A stretch of 35,688 nucleotides of DNA. It comes from Nonomuraea deserti. GTDB taxonomy: Bacteria; Actinomycetota; Actinomycetes; Streptosporangiales; Streptosporangiaceae. Location: NCBI RefSeq assembly GCF_004348685.1, contig NZ_SMKO01000094.1:1-35688 (forward strand). Reading direction: 5' to 3'. Positions 23,876-31,583 of the stretch are shown piece by piece; the first letter of the stretch is position 1; each line of letters starts with the position of its first letter. Position numbers and translations under genes: made by a program. The notes beneath the pieces are model-generated. The model was not told the origin of the DNA. It saw only the letters and a program-made list of their open reading frames with translations, and searched no databases.

Positions 23876-25117
23876 CTGGTTCGCCTCCCACCCGTCGGGA
23901 AACTTCACCGGCACCCCCAGCTGCACCGGCTCCGCCGACGGGTGCGCGTCGAGGAGCTCGGCGATGCCCGCCCTGGCCACCACCACGCACGCGTGCCGGT
24001 GCCGTGACGCGAGCACGCACAGCCGGCCCGACTCCAGGTGGAAGGCCGTCGCGTCCCTGCGCCCCGACAGCGGGTGCAGCACGATCGTCACGTCGTACTC
24101 GCGGCCCTGCAGCCGGTTGGCGGTGTCCACGGTGATCTGCGGCGGCACGCCGGCGGCGCGGATGGCGGCCACCTGGTCGCGGTGCGCCGCGCCGACCGCG
24201 ACGCGGTCCGCCGTCACCGGTCGCTCGCCCTGCTCGGAGCTCGCCACCGCGCCCCGCTGCAGCAGCCGCCCGGCCAGCAGCGCCACCGCCTGCACGGCCT
24301 CCGCGTCGGTGCGCACGGTGTGCCGGTTGGGCAGCTCCAGCAGCGCCCACCCCGACCTGGCCGCCTCCTCCAGTGCCCGGTCGTGCGGCGTGCCCATGCC
24401 GCCGGTGGCCAGCTCCAGCCGCCGATCCCCGTCGGACGTGCCCGACCGGAACCCGGTGAACGGGTAGAACGCCCGCGACACCACCGGCGCGGCCGACGCG
24501 GGCAGCCGCCACGACACCGGCAGCCGGTGCACGGGCAGATCGGGGTTGTGCCGCAGCAGCACCGACACCGCGCTCTGCAGCGGATCCCACGACAGCCCCG
24601 ACCAGCGGTCACCGTCGACGATCGAGAACGGGTCGAGCTGCCCGGGATCGCCCACGAACAGCGCCCGCTCGAACAGCCCCGCGATCCGCAGCAGCTTGTC
24701 CGAGCGCATCTGGTACGCCTCGTCCACGATCGCCCACGGCCACACCCGGCCGCCGATCCACGCCCACTTGTCGGCCGTGGCGATGACGATGTCGGGGTCG
24801 CCCAGATCCTGGATCCTCGTGCCGACCCGCACGCCGGGCAGCTCCAGCATCCGCAGCGGCGGCACGTACCCGCCGGCCGACAGCCTGCCCACCGTCAGGT
24901 GTGCATGTTTGCCGGAGATCCGCGTCACCAGATCGTCGACCTGCTCGTTCGTCTGGGCGACGATCATCAAGGGCTCGCCGGTGGCGGCGATGTGCGCGGC
25001 GGCGCGCACGACCAGCGTGGACTTGCCCGCACCCGGCGGGGAGTCGACCACCACGCCCCGGTGGCGGGGCAGGTCGGCGAGGACGTTCCTGATGACCTGC
25101 TCCGGGCCGGCGGTCAC
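23840..25117 (-). CDS. UPF1/DNA2-like superfamily 1 helicase
   Basis: A 425-aa P-loop helicase, compact for SF1. Motifs in order: Walker A SPPGAGKST (26-34), Ia-like MIVAQTNEQVDDLV, Walker B AIVDEAYQ (129-136), motif III GDPGQLDP (156-163), motif IV LPVSWRLP (199-206), motif V TANRLQGREYD (about 332-342) and motif VI VLASRHRHACVVV. The DEAY box and QGREYD fit the AAA_11/AAA_12 (UPF1, DNA2, SMUBP2) class that moves 5' to 3' on DNA or RNA. There is no fused nuclease; the nuclease seems to be encoded separately two genes upstream. GTG 25117 overlaps the preceding stop by 4 nt and has AGGAGG 7 nt upstream. It is the last gene of the operon. Confidence 0.85.
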   Translation of the reverse strand: MTAGPEQVIRNVLADLPRHRGVVVDSPPGAGKSTLVVRAAAHIAATGEPLMIVAQTNEQVDDLVTRISGKHAHLTVGRLSAGGYVPPLRMLELPGVRVGTRIQDLGDPDIVIATADKWAWIGGRVWPWAIVDEAYQMRSDKLLRIAGLFERALFVGDPGQLDPFSIVDGDRWSGLSWDPLQSAVSVLLRHNPDLPVHRLPVSWRLPASAAPVVSRAFYPFTGFRSGTSDGDRRLELATGGMGTPHDRALEEAARSGWALLELPNRHTVRTDAEAVQAVALLAGRLLQRGAVASSEQGERPVTADRVAVGAAHRDQVAAIRAAGVPPQITVDTANRLQGREYDVTIVLHPLSGRRDATAFHLESGRLCVLASRHRHACVVVARAGIAELLDAHPSAEPVQLGVPVKFPDGWEANQSVLEHLSRHRV

Positions 25118-26541
25118 GACCACTCCTCCTGGGCGTCCTCGTCGTCGGGCACGTATTCCCGCGGCGGCCCGCCGTGCGTCCACGGGGTGGCCTCGGCGTC
25201 CGGCAGCGCGGGCGAGCCCTGGAAGTCGTCCGTCAGCGAGGTGTAGCAGACGCGCTCGCCGATCTCGGGCACGGCGCCGGGCGCCGCCGTCCTGCCGCGG
25301 CCCATGCCCTTGGTGATCTTCACGGTGACCAGGCCCTCACCGGCCGACACCAGCTCCGCGCCCTGCGCGCGCCGCTGCGGGGTGCCGAGGGACGTGCCGG
25401 GCGAGAGGCGTACGGGATCGTCGGTTTTGATCACCACGAGCGGCCGGAGCTTCCGGGAGCGGCCCTCGCCCTCGGTGTTGCCGGGGTCGGTGTCGACGAC
25501 CTCGCCCGCGAACGCCTCCCCGGTCAGCCGGTGTTCGGCCATCACGAGCGGGTCGTCGTAGGCGCGCTGCGCGTCGTAGGCGGCCTGGGCGCGTTCCATG
25601 CGGGCCAGCCTGGCGGCGGCGGCGACCGCGCCGTCGCGCCGGGGCTGCGGCGGCGCGCCCTCGGCGACGTGCGCGGCCATGCCGCTGAACGAGCCGCGGT
25701 CCTGCTCCCACCGCGACGCCACTCCGGCGCCCTCCTCCAGCCCGGCGAGCAGGTCGATCGCCTGCCACATGAGCCGCCACGAGGGCTCCAGCTGCGTGCG
25801 CAGCGCTTCCGTGACGCGTTCGGCCGAGCCGCTCTCCATCGCCGGCGCGAGCACCTCCGCGTCGAACCCCGGGTCGGTCGCCGGTCCGGCGGGCGGCCAG
25901 ATCAGCGGGTCCTCGGCGTCGTCGCTCGGCCCGGTGGTGATCCAGGCCAGCAGCGCGGCCAGGTTGGCGTCCTCCAGGCCGCTCTGCCCGCTGGCCCAGT
26001 GACGGCCCAGCTCCTCCGTCATGGCCGGCATCAGCGACGAGCCCGGGTACGCCGCCCGCTCCGCGAAATACGTCAGCCACCGCCCCAGCAGCGGCACCGA
26101 CTCCGGCACCGGGTAGGGCCCGTCGGCCCGGCGGAAACGCATCGAGCGGCCCAGCAGCCGGACGAAGGCCACGCCCGCCCGGTTGGGGACGAGAATCTGC
26201 GGCGCGTCGATCGCCCGCTCGTACGGGTCGGCGTTCCTGCGCTCCACCGTCTCGGTGTCGCGCAGGAACCCCTCGACGTACGGCAGCAGCACCCCCGCCA
26301 GCTCGGCCGCCCACGCGAAGCGCAGGTCGCGGTTGCGCGGCTGGGCCACCACCAGCAGGCGCGGCCGGTCGCGGTCGGCGCCGAGCATGGCCGCGAGCGG
26401 CGCGGCGGCCTCGCCCGACAGCTTGAGCGGGATGAACACCATCGGCCGGTCGGCCAGATGGCAGTGCCGGACGGTCGCGATGGGCTGCGCGATGCCCTCG
26501 TCCAGGGCCCGCAGCCGGGCGAGCGAGGTCAGCAGGCTCAC
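25114..26541 (-). CDS. Unknown 475-aa protein of the nuclease-helicase operon
   Basis: I do not recognise the family. Residues 1-150 look like a mixed alpha/beta domain (PMVFIPLKLSGEAAAPLAAM, RPRLLVVAQPRNRDLRFAW, PQILVPNRAGVAFVRLLGR), the middle (about 165-330) is helical and Trp-containing with an Ala/Arg-rich stretch, and about 340-430 is beta-rich and may be an OB- or SH3-like barrel (KLRPLVVIKTDDPVRLSPGT, LVTVKITKGMGRGRTA). The tail is acidic. There is no signal, membrane segment or catalytic motif. GTG 26541 has AGGGAG 6 nt upstream and begins 19 nt after the nuclease stop. Its place between nuclease and helicase suggests a scaffold or nucleic-acid-binding subunit. Confidence 0.75.
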   Translation of the reverse strand: MSLLTSLARLRALDEGIAQPIATVRHCHLADRPMVFIPLKLSGEAAAPLAAMLGADRDRPRLLVVAQPRNRDLRFAWAAELAGVLLPYVEGFLRDTETVERRNADPYERAIDAPQILVPNRAGVAFVRLLGRSMRFRRADGPYPVPESVPLLGRWLTYFAERAAYPGSSLMPAMTEELGRHWASGQSGLEDANLAALLAWITTGPSDDAEDPLIWPPAGPATDPGFDAEVLAPAMESGSAERVTEALRTQLEPSWRLMWQAIDLLAGLEEGAGVASRWEQDRGSFSGMAAHVAEGAPPQPRRDGAVAAAARLARMERAQAAYDAQRAYDDPLVMAEHRLTGEAFAGEVVDTDPGNTEGEGRSRKLRPLVVIKTDDPVRLSPGTSLGTPQRRAQGAELVSAGEGLVTVKITKGMGRGRTAAPGAVPEIGERVCYTSLTDDFQGSPALPDAEATPWTHGGPPREYVPDDEDAQEEWS

Positions 26542-26560
26542 GTGGGTCTCCCTCGCGGGC

Positions 26561-27670
26561 TCACGTCAGGCACTCCTTGCGCAGGCGTTCGGCGTTGCGG
26601 AGCAGCCGCGCGATCTCCTCCTGGCCCGCGGCGGGGTCGCGGGTGCCGTCGGCCAGGCCGAGCGCCTCCGCCACCGAGGCCACCCCGCCCAGCTCGTCGC
26701 GCACCTGCCGGCCGAGCAGGTCGGAGGCGCCCTCCTGCCGGGCCTCGTCGCGGCAGAAGAAGCACATGTCGCACGTGGACAGGCAGTCGGGGGCGTAGCG
26801 GGCGGTCGTCCTGCGCAGCGCGTCGGCCAGCTCGGCGACCGGCCTGGTAGGCCGGCCGTCGTCGTCCGGCCGCAGGTCGAACGTCAGATCGTCGGGCAGC
26901 CCTTCGAGCAGCCGGTCGAGGGCGGACATCCTGGTGAGCTGGCGGCGCAGCACGGCGAGCTGCCTGCGCACGTCGACCAGCGAGGCGACAGGGCGGTTGG
27001 CGAAGTTCTCCGGGCAGACCAGCACCACGTCGTGCGAGACCTTCAGCGGATCGTGGCCCAGCTCCTCCAGCAGCGTGCGCAGCGCCAGCACGTAGACGGC
27101 GGCCTGGCGGGCGGCCGCCGCCACCGCCGAGGGGTCGGCCTGCCCGTCGATCACCGCGAACGACTTGATCTCCACGATGTGGAAGCGGCCGCCGAGCTGG
27201 AACGCCACCACGTCGGGCTCCAGGTAGGCGGTGTGACCGGCGATCTCCAGGCTGAGCAGCGGGTGGTCGTACAGCGTGCCCGCGTCGTGCTCGTCGCGGG
27301 CGGCCCGGTCGATCAGCGTCCTGGTGTGGGCGTGGCGCAGGTGGGCGCCGACGTTCTCCACGTCGTGGTAGGCGACCTCGGCGACGGGCAGGCCGAGCAG
27401 CTCGCGCAGCATCCGCAGCAGCTCCGCGCACCCGTCGGCCTTGACCAGCGCCTCGAACACGTTGCCGCGCGTGATCGCGAACGGCGACTGGCCGAACGGC
27501 GCGGGGAAACCCAGGTGCCGGGCGGCGGCGTCCTTGTCGACGCCGGCGCCGTCCATGAGGGCGCGGCGGGCGCAGCCGGGGTTGGCGGCCAGGGCGGCGA
27601 TCGCGCGGGCGTCGTGAGGGCGCGGCGGCGTGACGCCCCGCAGGACGTCGAGCCGGTGCTGGGGGTTCAT
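26561..27670 (-). CDS. RecB/Cas4-like PD-(D/E)XK nuclease with Cys cluster
   Basis: A 369-aa predicted nuclease. RecB-family signatures appear in order: RGNVFEAL (68-75, Glu73), EPDVVAF (Asp153), VEIKSF (Glu167, Lys169) and the downstream Q-x3-Y (Gln189, Tyr193) that marks RecB/Cas4 enzymes. Cys33 near the N-terminus and Cys296, Cys300, Cys303 and Cys306 (CLSTCDMCFFC) near the C-terminus flank the core exactly as the iron-sulphur ligands do in Cas4 and AddB. It is longer than Cas4 (about 200 aa) and no cas genes are near. Start is ATG 27670, overlapping the stop of a 43-codon frame (ATGA). The likely job is end processing or cleavage of DNA together with the operon helicase. Confidence 0.82.
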   Translation of the reverse strand: MNPQHRLDVLRGVTPPRPHDARAIAALAANPGCARRALMDGAGVDKDAAARHLGFPAPFGQSPFAITRGNVFEALVKADGCAELLRMLRELLGLPVAEVAYHDVENVGAHLRHAHTRTLIDRAARDEHDAGTLYDHPLLSLEIAGHTAYLEPDVVAFQLGGRFHIVEIKSFAVIDGQADPSAVAAAARQAAVYVLALRTLLEELGHDPLKVSHDVVLVCPENFANRPVASLVDVRRQLAVLRRQLTRMSALDRLLEGLPDDLTFDLRPDDDGRPTRPVAELADALRRTTARYAPDCLSTCDMCFFCRDEARQEGASDLLGRQVRDELGGVASVAEALGLADGTRDPAAGQEEIARLLRNAERLRKECLT

Positions 27671-27798
27671 GGCCGCACTCCGCTCGGCACGCTCGGCCGC
27701 CTTGTGCCGCCGCCTTCCCCCGCTGTGGTCGCCGGGTCCATGGCCTCGCTCCGCTCCGGCAGGCCGGGGGCCCGGGTGTCGCGCTTCAAGCCGCTCAC
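27667..27798 (-). CDS. Probable 43-aa small protein bridging two operon genes
   Basis: The frame starts with GTG at 27798, sharing GTGA with the stop of the upstream gene, and ends with TGA sharing ATGA with the nuclease start. AAGGAG lies 8 nt before the GTG. It therefore fits with no gap into what otherwise is a 124-nt space in a tightly packed operon. The peptide begins VSGLKRDTRAPGLPERSEAM and is Gly/Pro/Arg-rich, hence likely disordered. It may be a true small subunit, or serve only to carry ribosomes to the nuclease start. Confidence 0.5.
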   Translation of the reverse strand: MSGLKRDTRAPGLPERSEAMDPATTAGEGGGTRRPSVPSGVRP

Positions 27799-28562
27799 GT
27801 CGCGTACTCCTTCTTGATCGTGCCCAGCGTAGCGGCGCCGAACAGGCGGGCCGCGTCATCGAGCTGTGCCACGGCGCGTTGCGCCAGCTCGGCGCGGTCC
27901 CGCGTGTCGCGGTCGGCGTGCACGCGCAGCTCGGCCCTGGCCGCCTCGATCACCCGCCCGCGGTGGGGCGGGCCCAGCGTGCCGTCGGCCGCGCCGGGGA
28001 TGTTCCTGGCCATCCTGACGAGTAACCTGTCCGCCCGCTCGTCGCCGGTTTCCTGCTCGGCCACCGCGATGGCGCAGGTCAGGAAGTCGACACGGGGACT
28101 GAGCGGGCCGACCACACGCCGTTCCAGCGGCCAGGCGCTGAGCGTGAGGAGCCCGCGGGCGGGGGAGAGGCGGTCGGTGAGCGCGGCGCACAGGTAGTAC
28201 GGCCGCCCGAACGGCGACGACCTGAACGAGCGCTCCTCGTCCCTGCGCAGGCTGGTGAGCCGGCTGCTGCTGATGGTGCCGCCGAAGAACGCGGCGCTGA
28301 CGGCCACGATCAGTCTCGGCTGCGCGGCCGCGCCCAGGAGCCGCAGCCCCTGGTGCACCTGCTCCCGCACGGTGACCAGGCGTGGCGGCTCCTCCTTGAC
28401 GGGCCGCTCGCCGCTCACCAGGGCGTCCCAGGCGCGCTCGGCGCCGCGCAGCTCGGCCCGCAGGACGCGGGCCCGGGCGCCGTCCCTGGCCCGCATCGCC
28501 GTGCGTACGCCCGCCCGCAGCTCGTCGATCCGCCTTTCCAGATCGTCCAGCCGGTCACTCAT
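27795..28562 (-). CDS. Coiled-coil hypothetical protein, first gene of the operon
   Basis: A 255-aa protein with no family I recognise. Residues 1-50 form a charged coiled coil (MSDRLDDLERRIDELRAGVR and on). The centre has beta-alpha elements (RLIVAVSAAFFGGTISSSRL, GRPYYLCAALTDRLSPARGL) and the C-terminal third is helical. There is no catalytic signature. It heads the operon with the nuclease, 475-aa protein and helicase; the coiled coil suggests oligomerisation. ATG 28562 has no ribosome site, but TACAGT ends 6 nt upstream, so the operon mRNA is probably leaderless. Confidence 0.75.
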   Translation of the reverse strand: MSDRLDDLERRIDELRAGVRTAMRARDGARARVLRAELRGAERAWDALVSGERPVKEEPPRLVTVREQVHQGLRLLGAAAQPRLIVAVSAAFFGGTISSSRLTSLRRDEERSFRSSPFGRPYYLCAALTDRLSPARGLLTLSAWPLERRVVGPLSPRVDFLTCAIAVAEQETGDERADRLLVRMARNIPGAADGTLGPPHRGRVIEAARAELRVHADRDTRDRAELAQRAVAQLDDAARLFGAATLGTIKKEYAT

Positions 28563-28568
28563 GGCGCG

Positions 28569-28574
28569 ACTGTA
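28569..28574 (-). promoter_or_regulatory. -10 box of the nuclease-helicase operon
   Basis: TACAGT on the minus strand, 6 nt before the ATG at 28562. A weak -35 (CTGGAA) lies 18 nt further upstream. The region 28563-28640 is AT-richer than its surroundings, as expected for the only promoter of the operon. Confidence 0.5.
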
Positions 28575-28644
28575 TCAACCGTCCCAGCATTTTCCAGTAA
28601 AAACGCAAAGAACGACGCCATGATGAGATCTACAACGTAAAGCG

Positions 28645-28743
28645 GACCCGTACGCGGAGGAGATCGATCACAACGGCCGGCGCGGCACCTTCCCGCAGGC
28701 CACCACCCACCCGGCCCGCATCAGCGCCGCCTTCGGCCTCGAC
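28645..28743 (+). pseudogene. Remnant of a GH15-type glycosidase C-terminus
   Basis: The plus frame reads DPYAEEIDHNGRRGTFPQAT and continues to ISAAFGLD, close to the C-terminal signature of GH15 glucoamylase-like enzymes (YAEEID, then a Gly-Asn-Phe-Pro-Gln-Ala motif before THLALI). Only about 33 residues match; GNFPQA is GTFPQA here. There is no start codon or coding sequence upstream, so it is a relic of a deleted gene. The assignment is from memory of the motif. Confidence 0.5.
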
Positions 28744-28864
28744 CACGCGCCCGGGCTGGGCGGCCTGGGCGCGAAGGCTCGGACCAGAGTGCGTCATCGC
28801 AGGTCAGCGTGGCTATGCTGGCGGAAATGGGGGCCATTCGCAACACGACGGGTGGAGGCATGGC

Positions 28865-29556
28865 CGCAGGGACGACCTGGTGCTCGCCGAGGAGCTGGTC
28901 GCCAGGGCGGCGCTGAGCCTGGACAACGCCCGCCAGTACACCCGCGAGCGCAACGCCGCGCTCGCCCTGCAGCGCAACCTGCTGCCGCGCCGGCTGGACG
29001 GGGGCGGCGCGGTCGACGTGGCCTCCCGCTACCTGCCCTCCGACCTGCACGAGGGGGTCGGCGGCGACTGGTTCGACACGATCCCGCTGCCTGACGGCCG
29101 GATCGTGCTGGTCGTGGGCGACGTGACCGGGCACGGCATCGCGGCTGCGGCCCGCCGACCGACCCCACGGGCGCCACCTGCCTGTACGCGCTCTACGACC
29201 CGGCCACCCGCCGCTGCGTCATGACCGGTGCCGGGCACCCGCCGCCCGCGCTCCTGCACCCGTCAGGCGAGGTGGAGTTTCCCAGCCTGCCCAGCGGCAC
29301 CCCGATCGGCGTCGGGCTGGGCTCCTTCGAGTCCCTGGAGCTGAAGCTGGACCGGGGCACCGTGCTCGCGCTCTACACCGACGGCCTGATCGAAACCCGC
29401 GGGAGCGACCTGGAGGCGGGCATGCGGCGGCTCGGGGCCGCCCTGGCCCGGGCCTCGCTGCCGCTGGACGACCTGTGCGCCTCGGTGATCGGCTCGATCG
29501 TGGGCGAAACCCCCGCCGAGGACGACATCGCCCTGCTGGTGGCCCGGACGCGCTGA
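28865..29556 (+). pseudogene. Broken SpoIIE/RsbU-type PP2C phosphatase
   Basis: The first part (28865 to about 29147) reads RDDLVLAEELVARAALSLDN, the helix that follows a GAF/PAS domain, then LQRNLLPRRL, GGDWFDTIPLPDGRIVLVVG and DVTGHGIAA of the phosphatase core. The rest continues in another frame (CLYALYDPATRRCVMTGAGH, TDGLIETRG, EDDIALLVARTR to the stop at 29556). The usual roughly 45 residues between GHG and CLYA are missing at about 29147-29160, leaving a deletion plus frameshift. The sensor domains upstream are also gone. The intact family dephosphorylates anti-anti-sigma factors; this copy should be dead. Confidence 0.8.
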
Positions 29557-29601
29557 CGGGGCCCGGGCGCCGCATCAACCGGCCGGACGGATGACTGGGA
29601 G

Positions 29602-29633
29602 GCGGGCGTGATCTACATTGTAAAGGCGCCCGC
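29602..29633. terminator. Inverted repeat between convergent units
   Basis: GCGGGCG (29602-29608) and CGCCCGC (29627-29633) pair perfectly around an 18-nt loop that itself contains TACATTGTA. It lies between the phosphatase relic and the convergent methyltransferase stop at 29649. Terminator is the likely role; an old operator is possible. Confidence 0.35.
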
Positions 29634-29648
29634 TCGGAACGACCGCGA

Positions 29649-30329
29649 TCAGGAGGTCGGGGACGCCGCGACCCAGGTACGGTCGTCGGTGAGGAAACGG
29701 TCGAGCCGCAGTCCCTCGGCGGCCAGCTCGGCCGACAGGTCCTCGTCGGTGAGCCGCCTGGACGAGAACGACTGCGTCCACACCTTGTCCTCGCCGTGGG
29801 TGTAGCGCATGGTCGCCTGGAAGATGCCGGGGGACACCTGCTCGACGGCCGCCAAGGTGATCGTGATGCCGCCGTCCCGGCGGTTCTGGCCCACGTGCCA
29901 CCGGTCGTGCGCGTCGGCCGGCATCCACTGGAGGAGCACCGCGCCCCCCGGCTTGACGTGCCGCGCGCAGGTGGCCAGGAAAGCGTGCCTGACCGCGTCG
30001 TCCACGGTGTTCACCAGCTGGGAGGCCAGCATGACCGTGTCGAAGCGGCGGTCGAGCCGGAGGTCCTCCACCCGGCCCAGCACCGTGTGCGCGCCGCGCA
30101 CGCGGGCCAGCATCTCGGCGGACTCGTCGACGGCCACCACCTCGAAGCCTCGCTCGACCAGCGGGTGCGTGACGCGGCCGACACCCGCCCCCAGTTCCAG
30201 GACGGTGCCGCCGGGCGGGGTGACCTGGGCGACGATCTCCGGCTCGCCGCCCGGCTCCAGCAGGCTGTAGAAGTCGACAGGGGATCCGTCCGGGGTGATG
30301 GGGCCGGGGCCCGTGCCAGAGTTGCGCAT
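29649..30329 (-). CDS. Class I SAM-dependent methyltransferase
   Basis: A 226-aa methyltransferase. Motif I is VLELGAGVGRV (43-53), the acidic strand-2 end is VVAVDESAEMLARV, and the later strand is KPGGAVLLQWMP. The C-terminal half is beta-rich (GGITITLAAVEQVSPGIFQA, ATMRYTHGEDKVWTQSF), as in small-molecule methyltransferases. Substrate unknown. ATG 30329 lacks a ribosome site; TAGTTT ends 6 nt upstream, the leaderless pattern. It is divergent from the membrane protein at 30498. Confidence 0.85.
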   Translation of the reverse strand: MRNSGTGPGPITPDGSPVDFYSLLEPGGEPEIVAQVTPPGGTVLELGAGVGRVTHPLVERGFEVVAVDESAEMLARVRGAHTVLGRVEDLRLDRRFDTVMLASQLVNTVDDAVRHAFLATCARHVKPGGAVLLQWMPADAHDRWHVGQNRRDGGITITLAAVEQVSPGIFQATMRYTHGEDKVWTQSFSSRRLTDEDLSAELAAEGLRLDRFLTDDRTWVAASPTS

Positions 30330-30497
30330 GCCTCGAAACTATCCCGCGGAGGGCGAGGCACGTGATCGACAGTCATTACCTTCCGATCCGGATCCCGCAC
30401 CGCCCGCTCGGCCCCCGTCCCGCCTGGGCCGGGTGGTGATCCGGGACGTGCCGACGATCCGCTAAGGTGACTTCCCCCTTTTGTGAAAGAAGTCGGC

Positions 30498-31028
30498 ATG
30501 TCGCATGTTCATATGGTTTTGTCCGCTGTGGGAGATCACCCCTATCCGCTGATCCGCGGGGGCGGGCTGTTCCTGATCGGTGTGGGCACCGGCTTCCTCC
30601 TGAGCTGGATCTTCCGTACGTACTGGCTGCAGTTCCTGATCGGCGGCTTCGCCGCCGGGTTCGTCGGCAGCGGCCTGAGCGCGCTGCTGCCCAGCCTCGG
30701 CTCGCCGTCGTTCGCCCACATCGCCGGGCTCGTGGGGTCGTTCGTGCTCGAAGCCGGGCTGATCTACCTCGTGCTCTCCAGGACCAAAGGCGCCGATGAC
30801 CGTACGGTCCTGCTGTGGATCCTGTTCGTGGTGGGCGTGCACTTCCTCCCGATGGGCCTGGCCCACGGTCCGCTGATCACCCTCCTCGGCGTGCTCACCA
30901 TGGCCAACGCGGCGGCCGGGCTGCGGAGCAACGCCCCGCTGCCGGTGTTCGGCGTGATCGACGCGCTGCTGAAGCTCGGCTTCGGCGCGGTGATGCTCCT
31001 CGGTCACCCGGCGCTGACCTTCACCTGA
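30498..31028 (+). CDS. Integral membrane protein, five or six segments, DUF6609-like
   Basis: A 176-aa membrane protein. Hydrophobic segments occur at about residues 22-38, 44-62, 73-92, 102-118, 121-138 and 150-170, with short polar loops. PMGLAHGP and NAAAGLRSNAPLP may be conserved loops. The pattern resembles small actinobacterial membrane proteins of the DUF6609 type, from memory only. ATG 30498 follows GAAAGAAG; a GTG at 30483 is a weaker alternative. TAAGGT at 30463-30468 is a possible -10. Function unknown. Confidence 0.7.
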   Translation: MSHVHMVLSAVGDHPYPLIRGGGLFLIGVGTGFLLSWIFRTYWLQFLIGGFAAGFVGSGLSALLPSLGSPSFAHIAGLVGSFVLEAGLIYLVLSRTKGADDRTVLLWILFVVGVHFLPMGLAHGPLITLLGVLTMANAAAGLRSNAPLPVFGVIDALLKLGFGAVMLLGHPALTFT

Positions 31029-31124
31029 GCCCGCCTTCCGCGAATCCCCGCACGCCGCTGAGCTGGCCCGATAAGGTTTCCGGCGGACCCAGCGGCGGCT
31101 GACGGCGGGAGGGCGGGGCGGCAC

Positions 31125-31583
31125 GTGAACCACGGGACCCGACAGGTGATGGGAGCCGTCGCCGGACTGGCCGCGTTCGTCCCCGTCTACTACCTGACCG
31201 AGGCGGCCGCCAGGGCCCTGCGCACGGGTGTCGCCACGTTCGGCCCCGCGCCGTACGGCCTGGCCTACCTGGGGGCGGTGGCCGTCATCGTCACCGTCCT
31301 CACCGCCTGGCCCGCGGCGGCGCTGTTCTGCGGCGTGCCGCTGGCGTCGGCCGGTCTCCTGTTCGCCCTCGACCTGGACGCCGCGCTCGGCGCCGCCGGC
31401 CGCCTGCCCTGGGCCCGAGCGGGCGGGCTGCCGTGGTCGCCGCCGGACGGCGTGCCGTGGGCGCAGCCGGGCGAGCCGCCCGGCACGCTGGCCGGGATGA
31501 CGGGCCTCTACCTGCTCATCGGAGCGCTGCTGGTGCTCTCGGCGCTGCTGCCCGCCCGGTTGCGATCTATCCTGGGAAAGTGA
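31125..31583 (+). CDS. Small integral membrane protein with a Pro-Trp repeat loop
   Basis: A 152-aa protein with about four hydrophobic segments (residues 8-28, 45-63, 65-85, 127-145). Between the third and fourth lies a loop with a triplicated short motif, LPWARAGG, LPWSPPDG and VPWAQPGE. No family recognised. GTG 31125 has a GGAGGG-like ribosome site. The stop overlaps the start of the TetR gene (GTGA at 31580-31583), so the regulator is probably translated from the same mRNA and may control this gene. Confidence 0.7.
   Translation: MNHGTRQVMGAVAGLAAFVPVYYLTEAAARALRTGVATFGPAPYGLAYLGAVAVIVTVLTAWPAAALFCGVPLASAGLLFALDLDAALGAAGRLPWARAGGLPWSPPDGVPWAQPGEPPGTLAGMTGLYLLIGALLVLSALLPARLRSILGK

Noticed and set aside
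27671..27859. N-terminal extension of the nuclease to 27859
   Set aside because: It would overlap the upstream gene by 65 nt and adds Arg-rich sequence; the ATGA overlap at 27670 and the bridging small ORF explain the gap better.
28645..29556. Mobile element responsible for the broken genes
   Set aside because: No transposase, terminal inverted repeats or target duplications are visible in or around the region.
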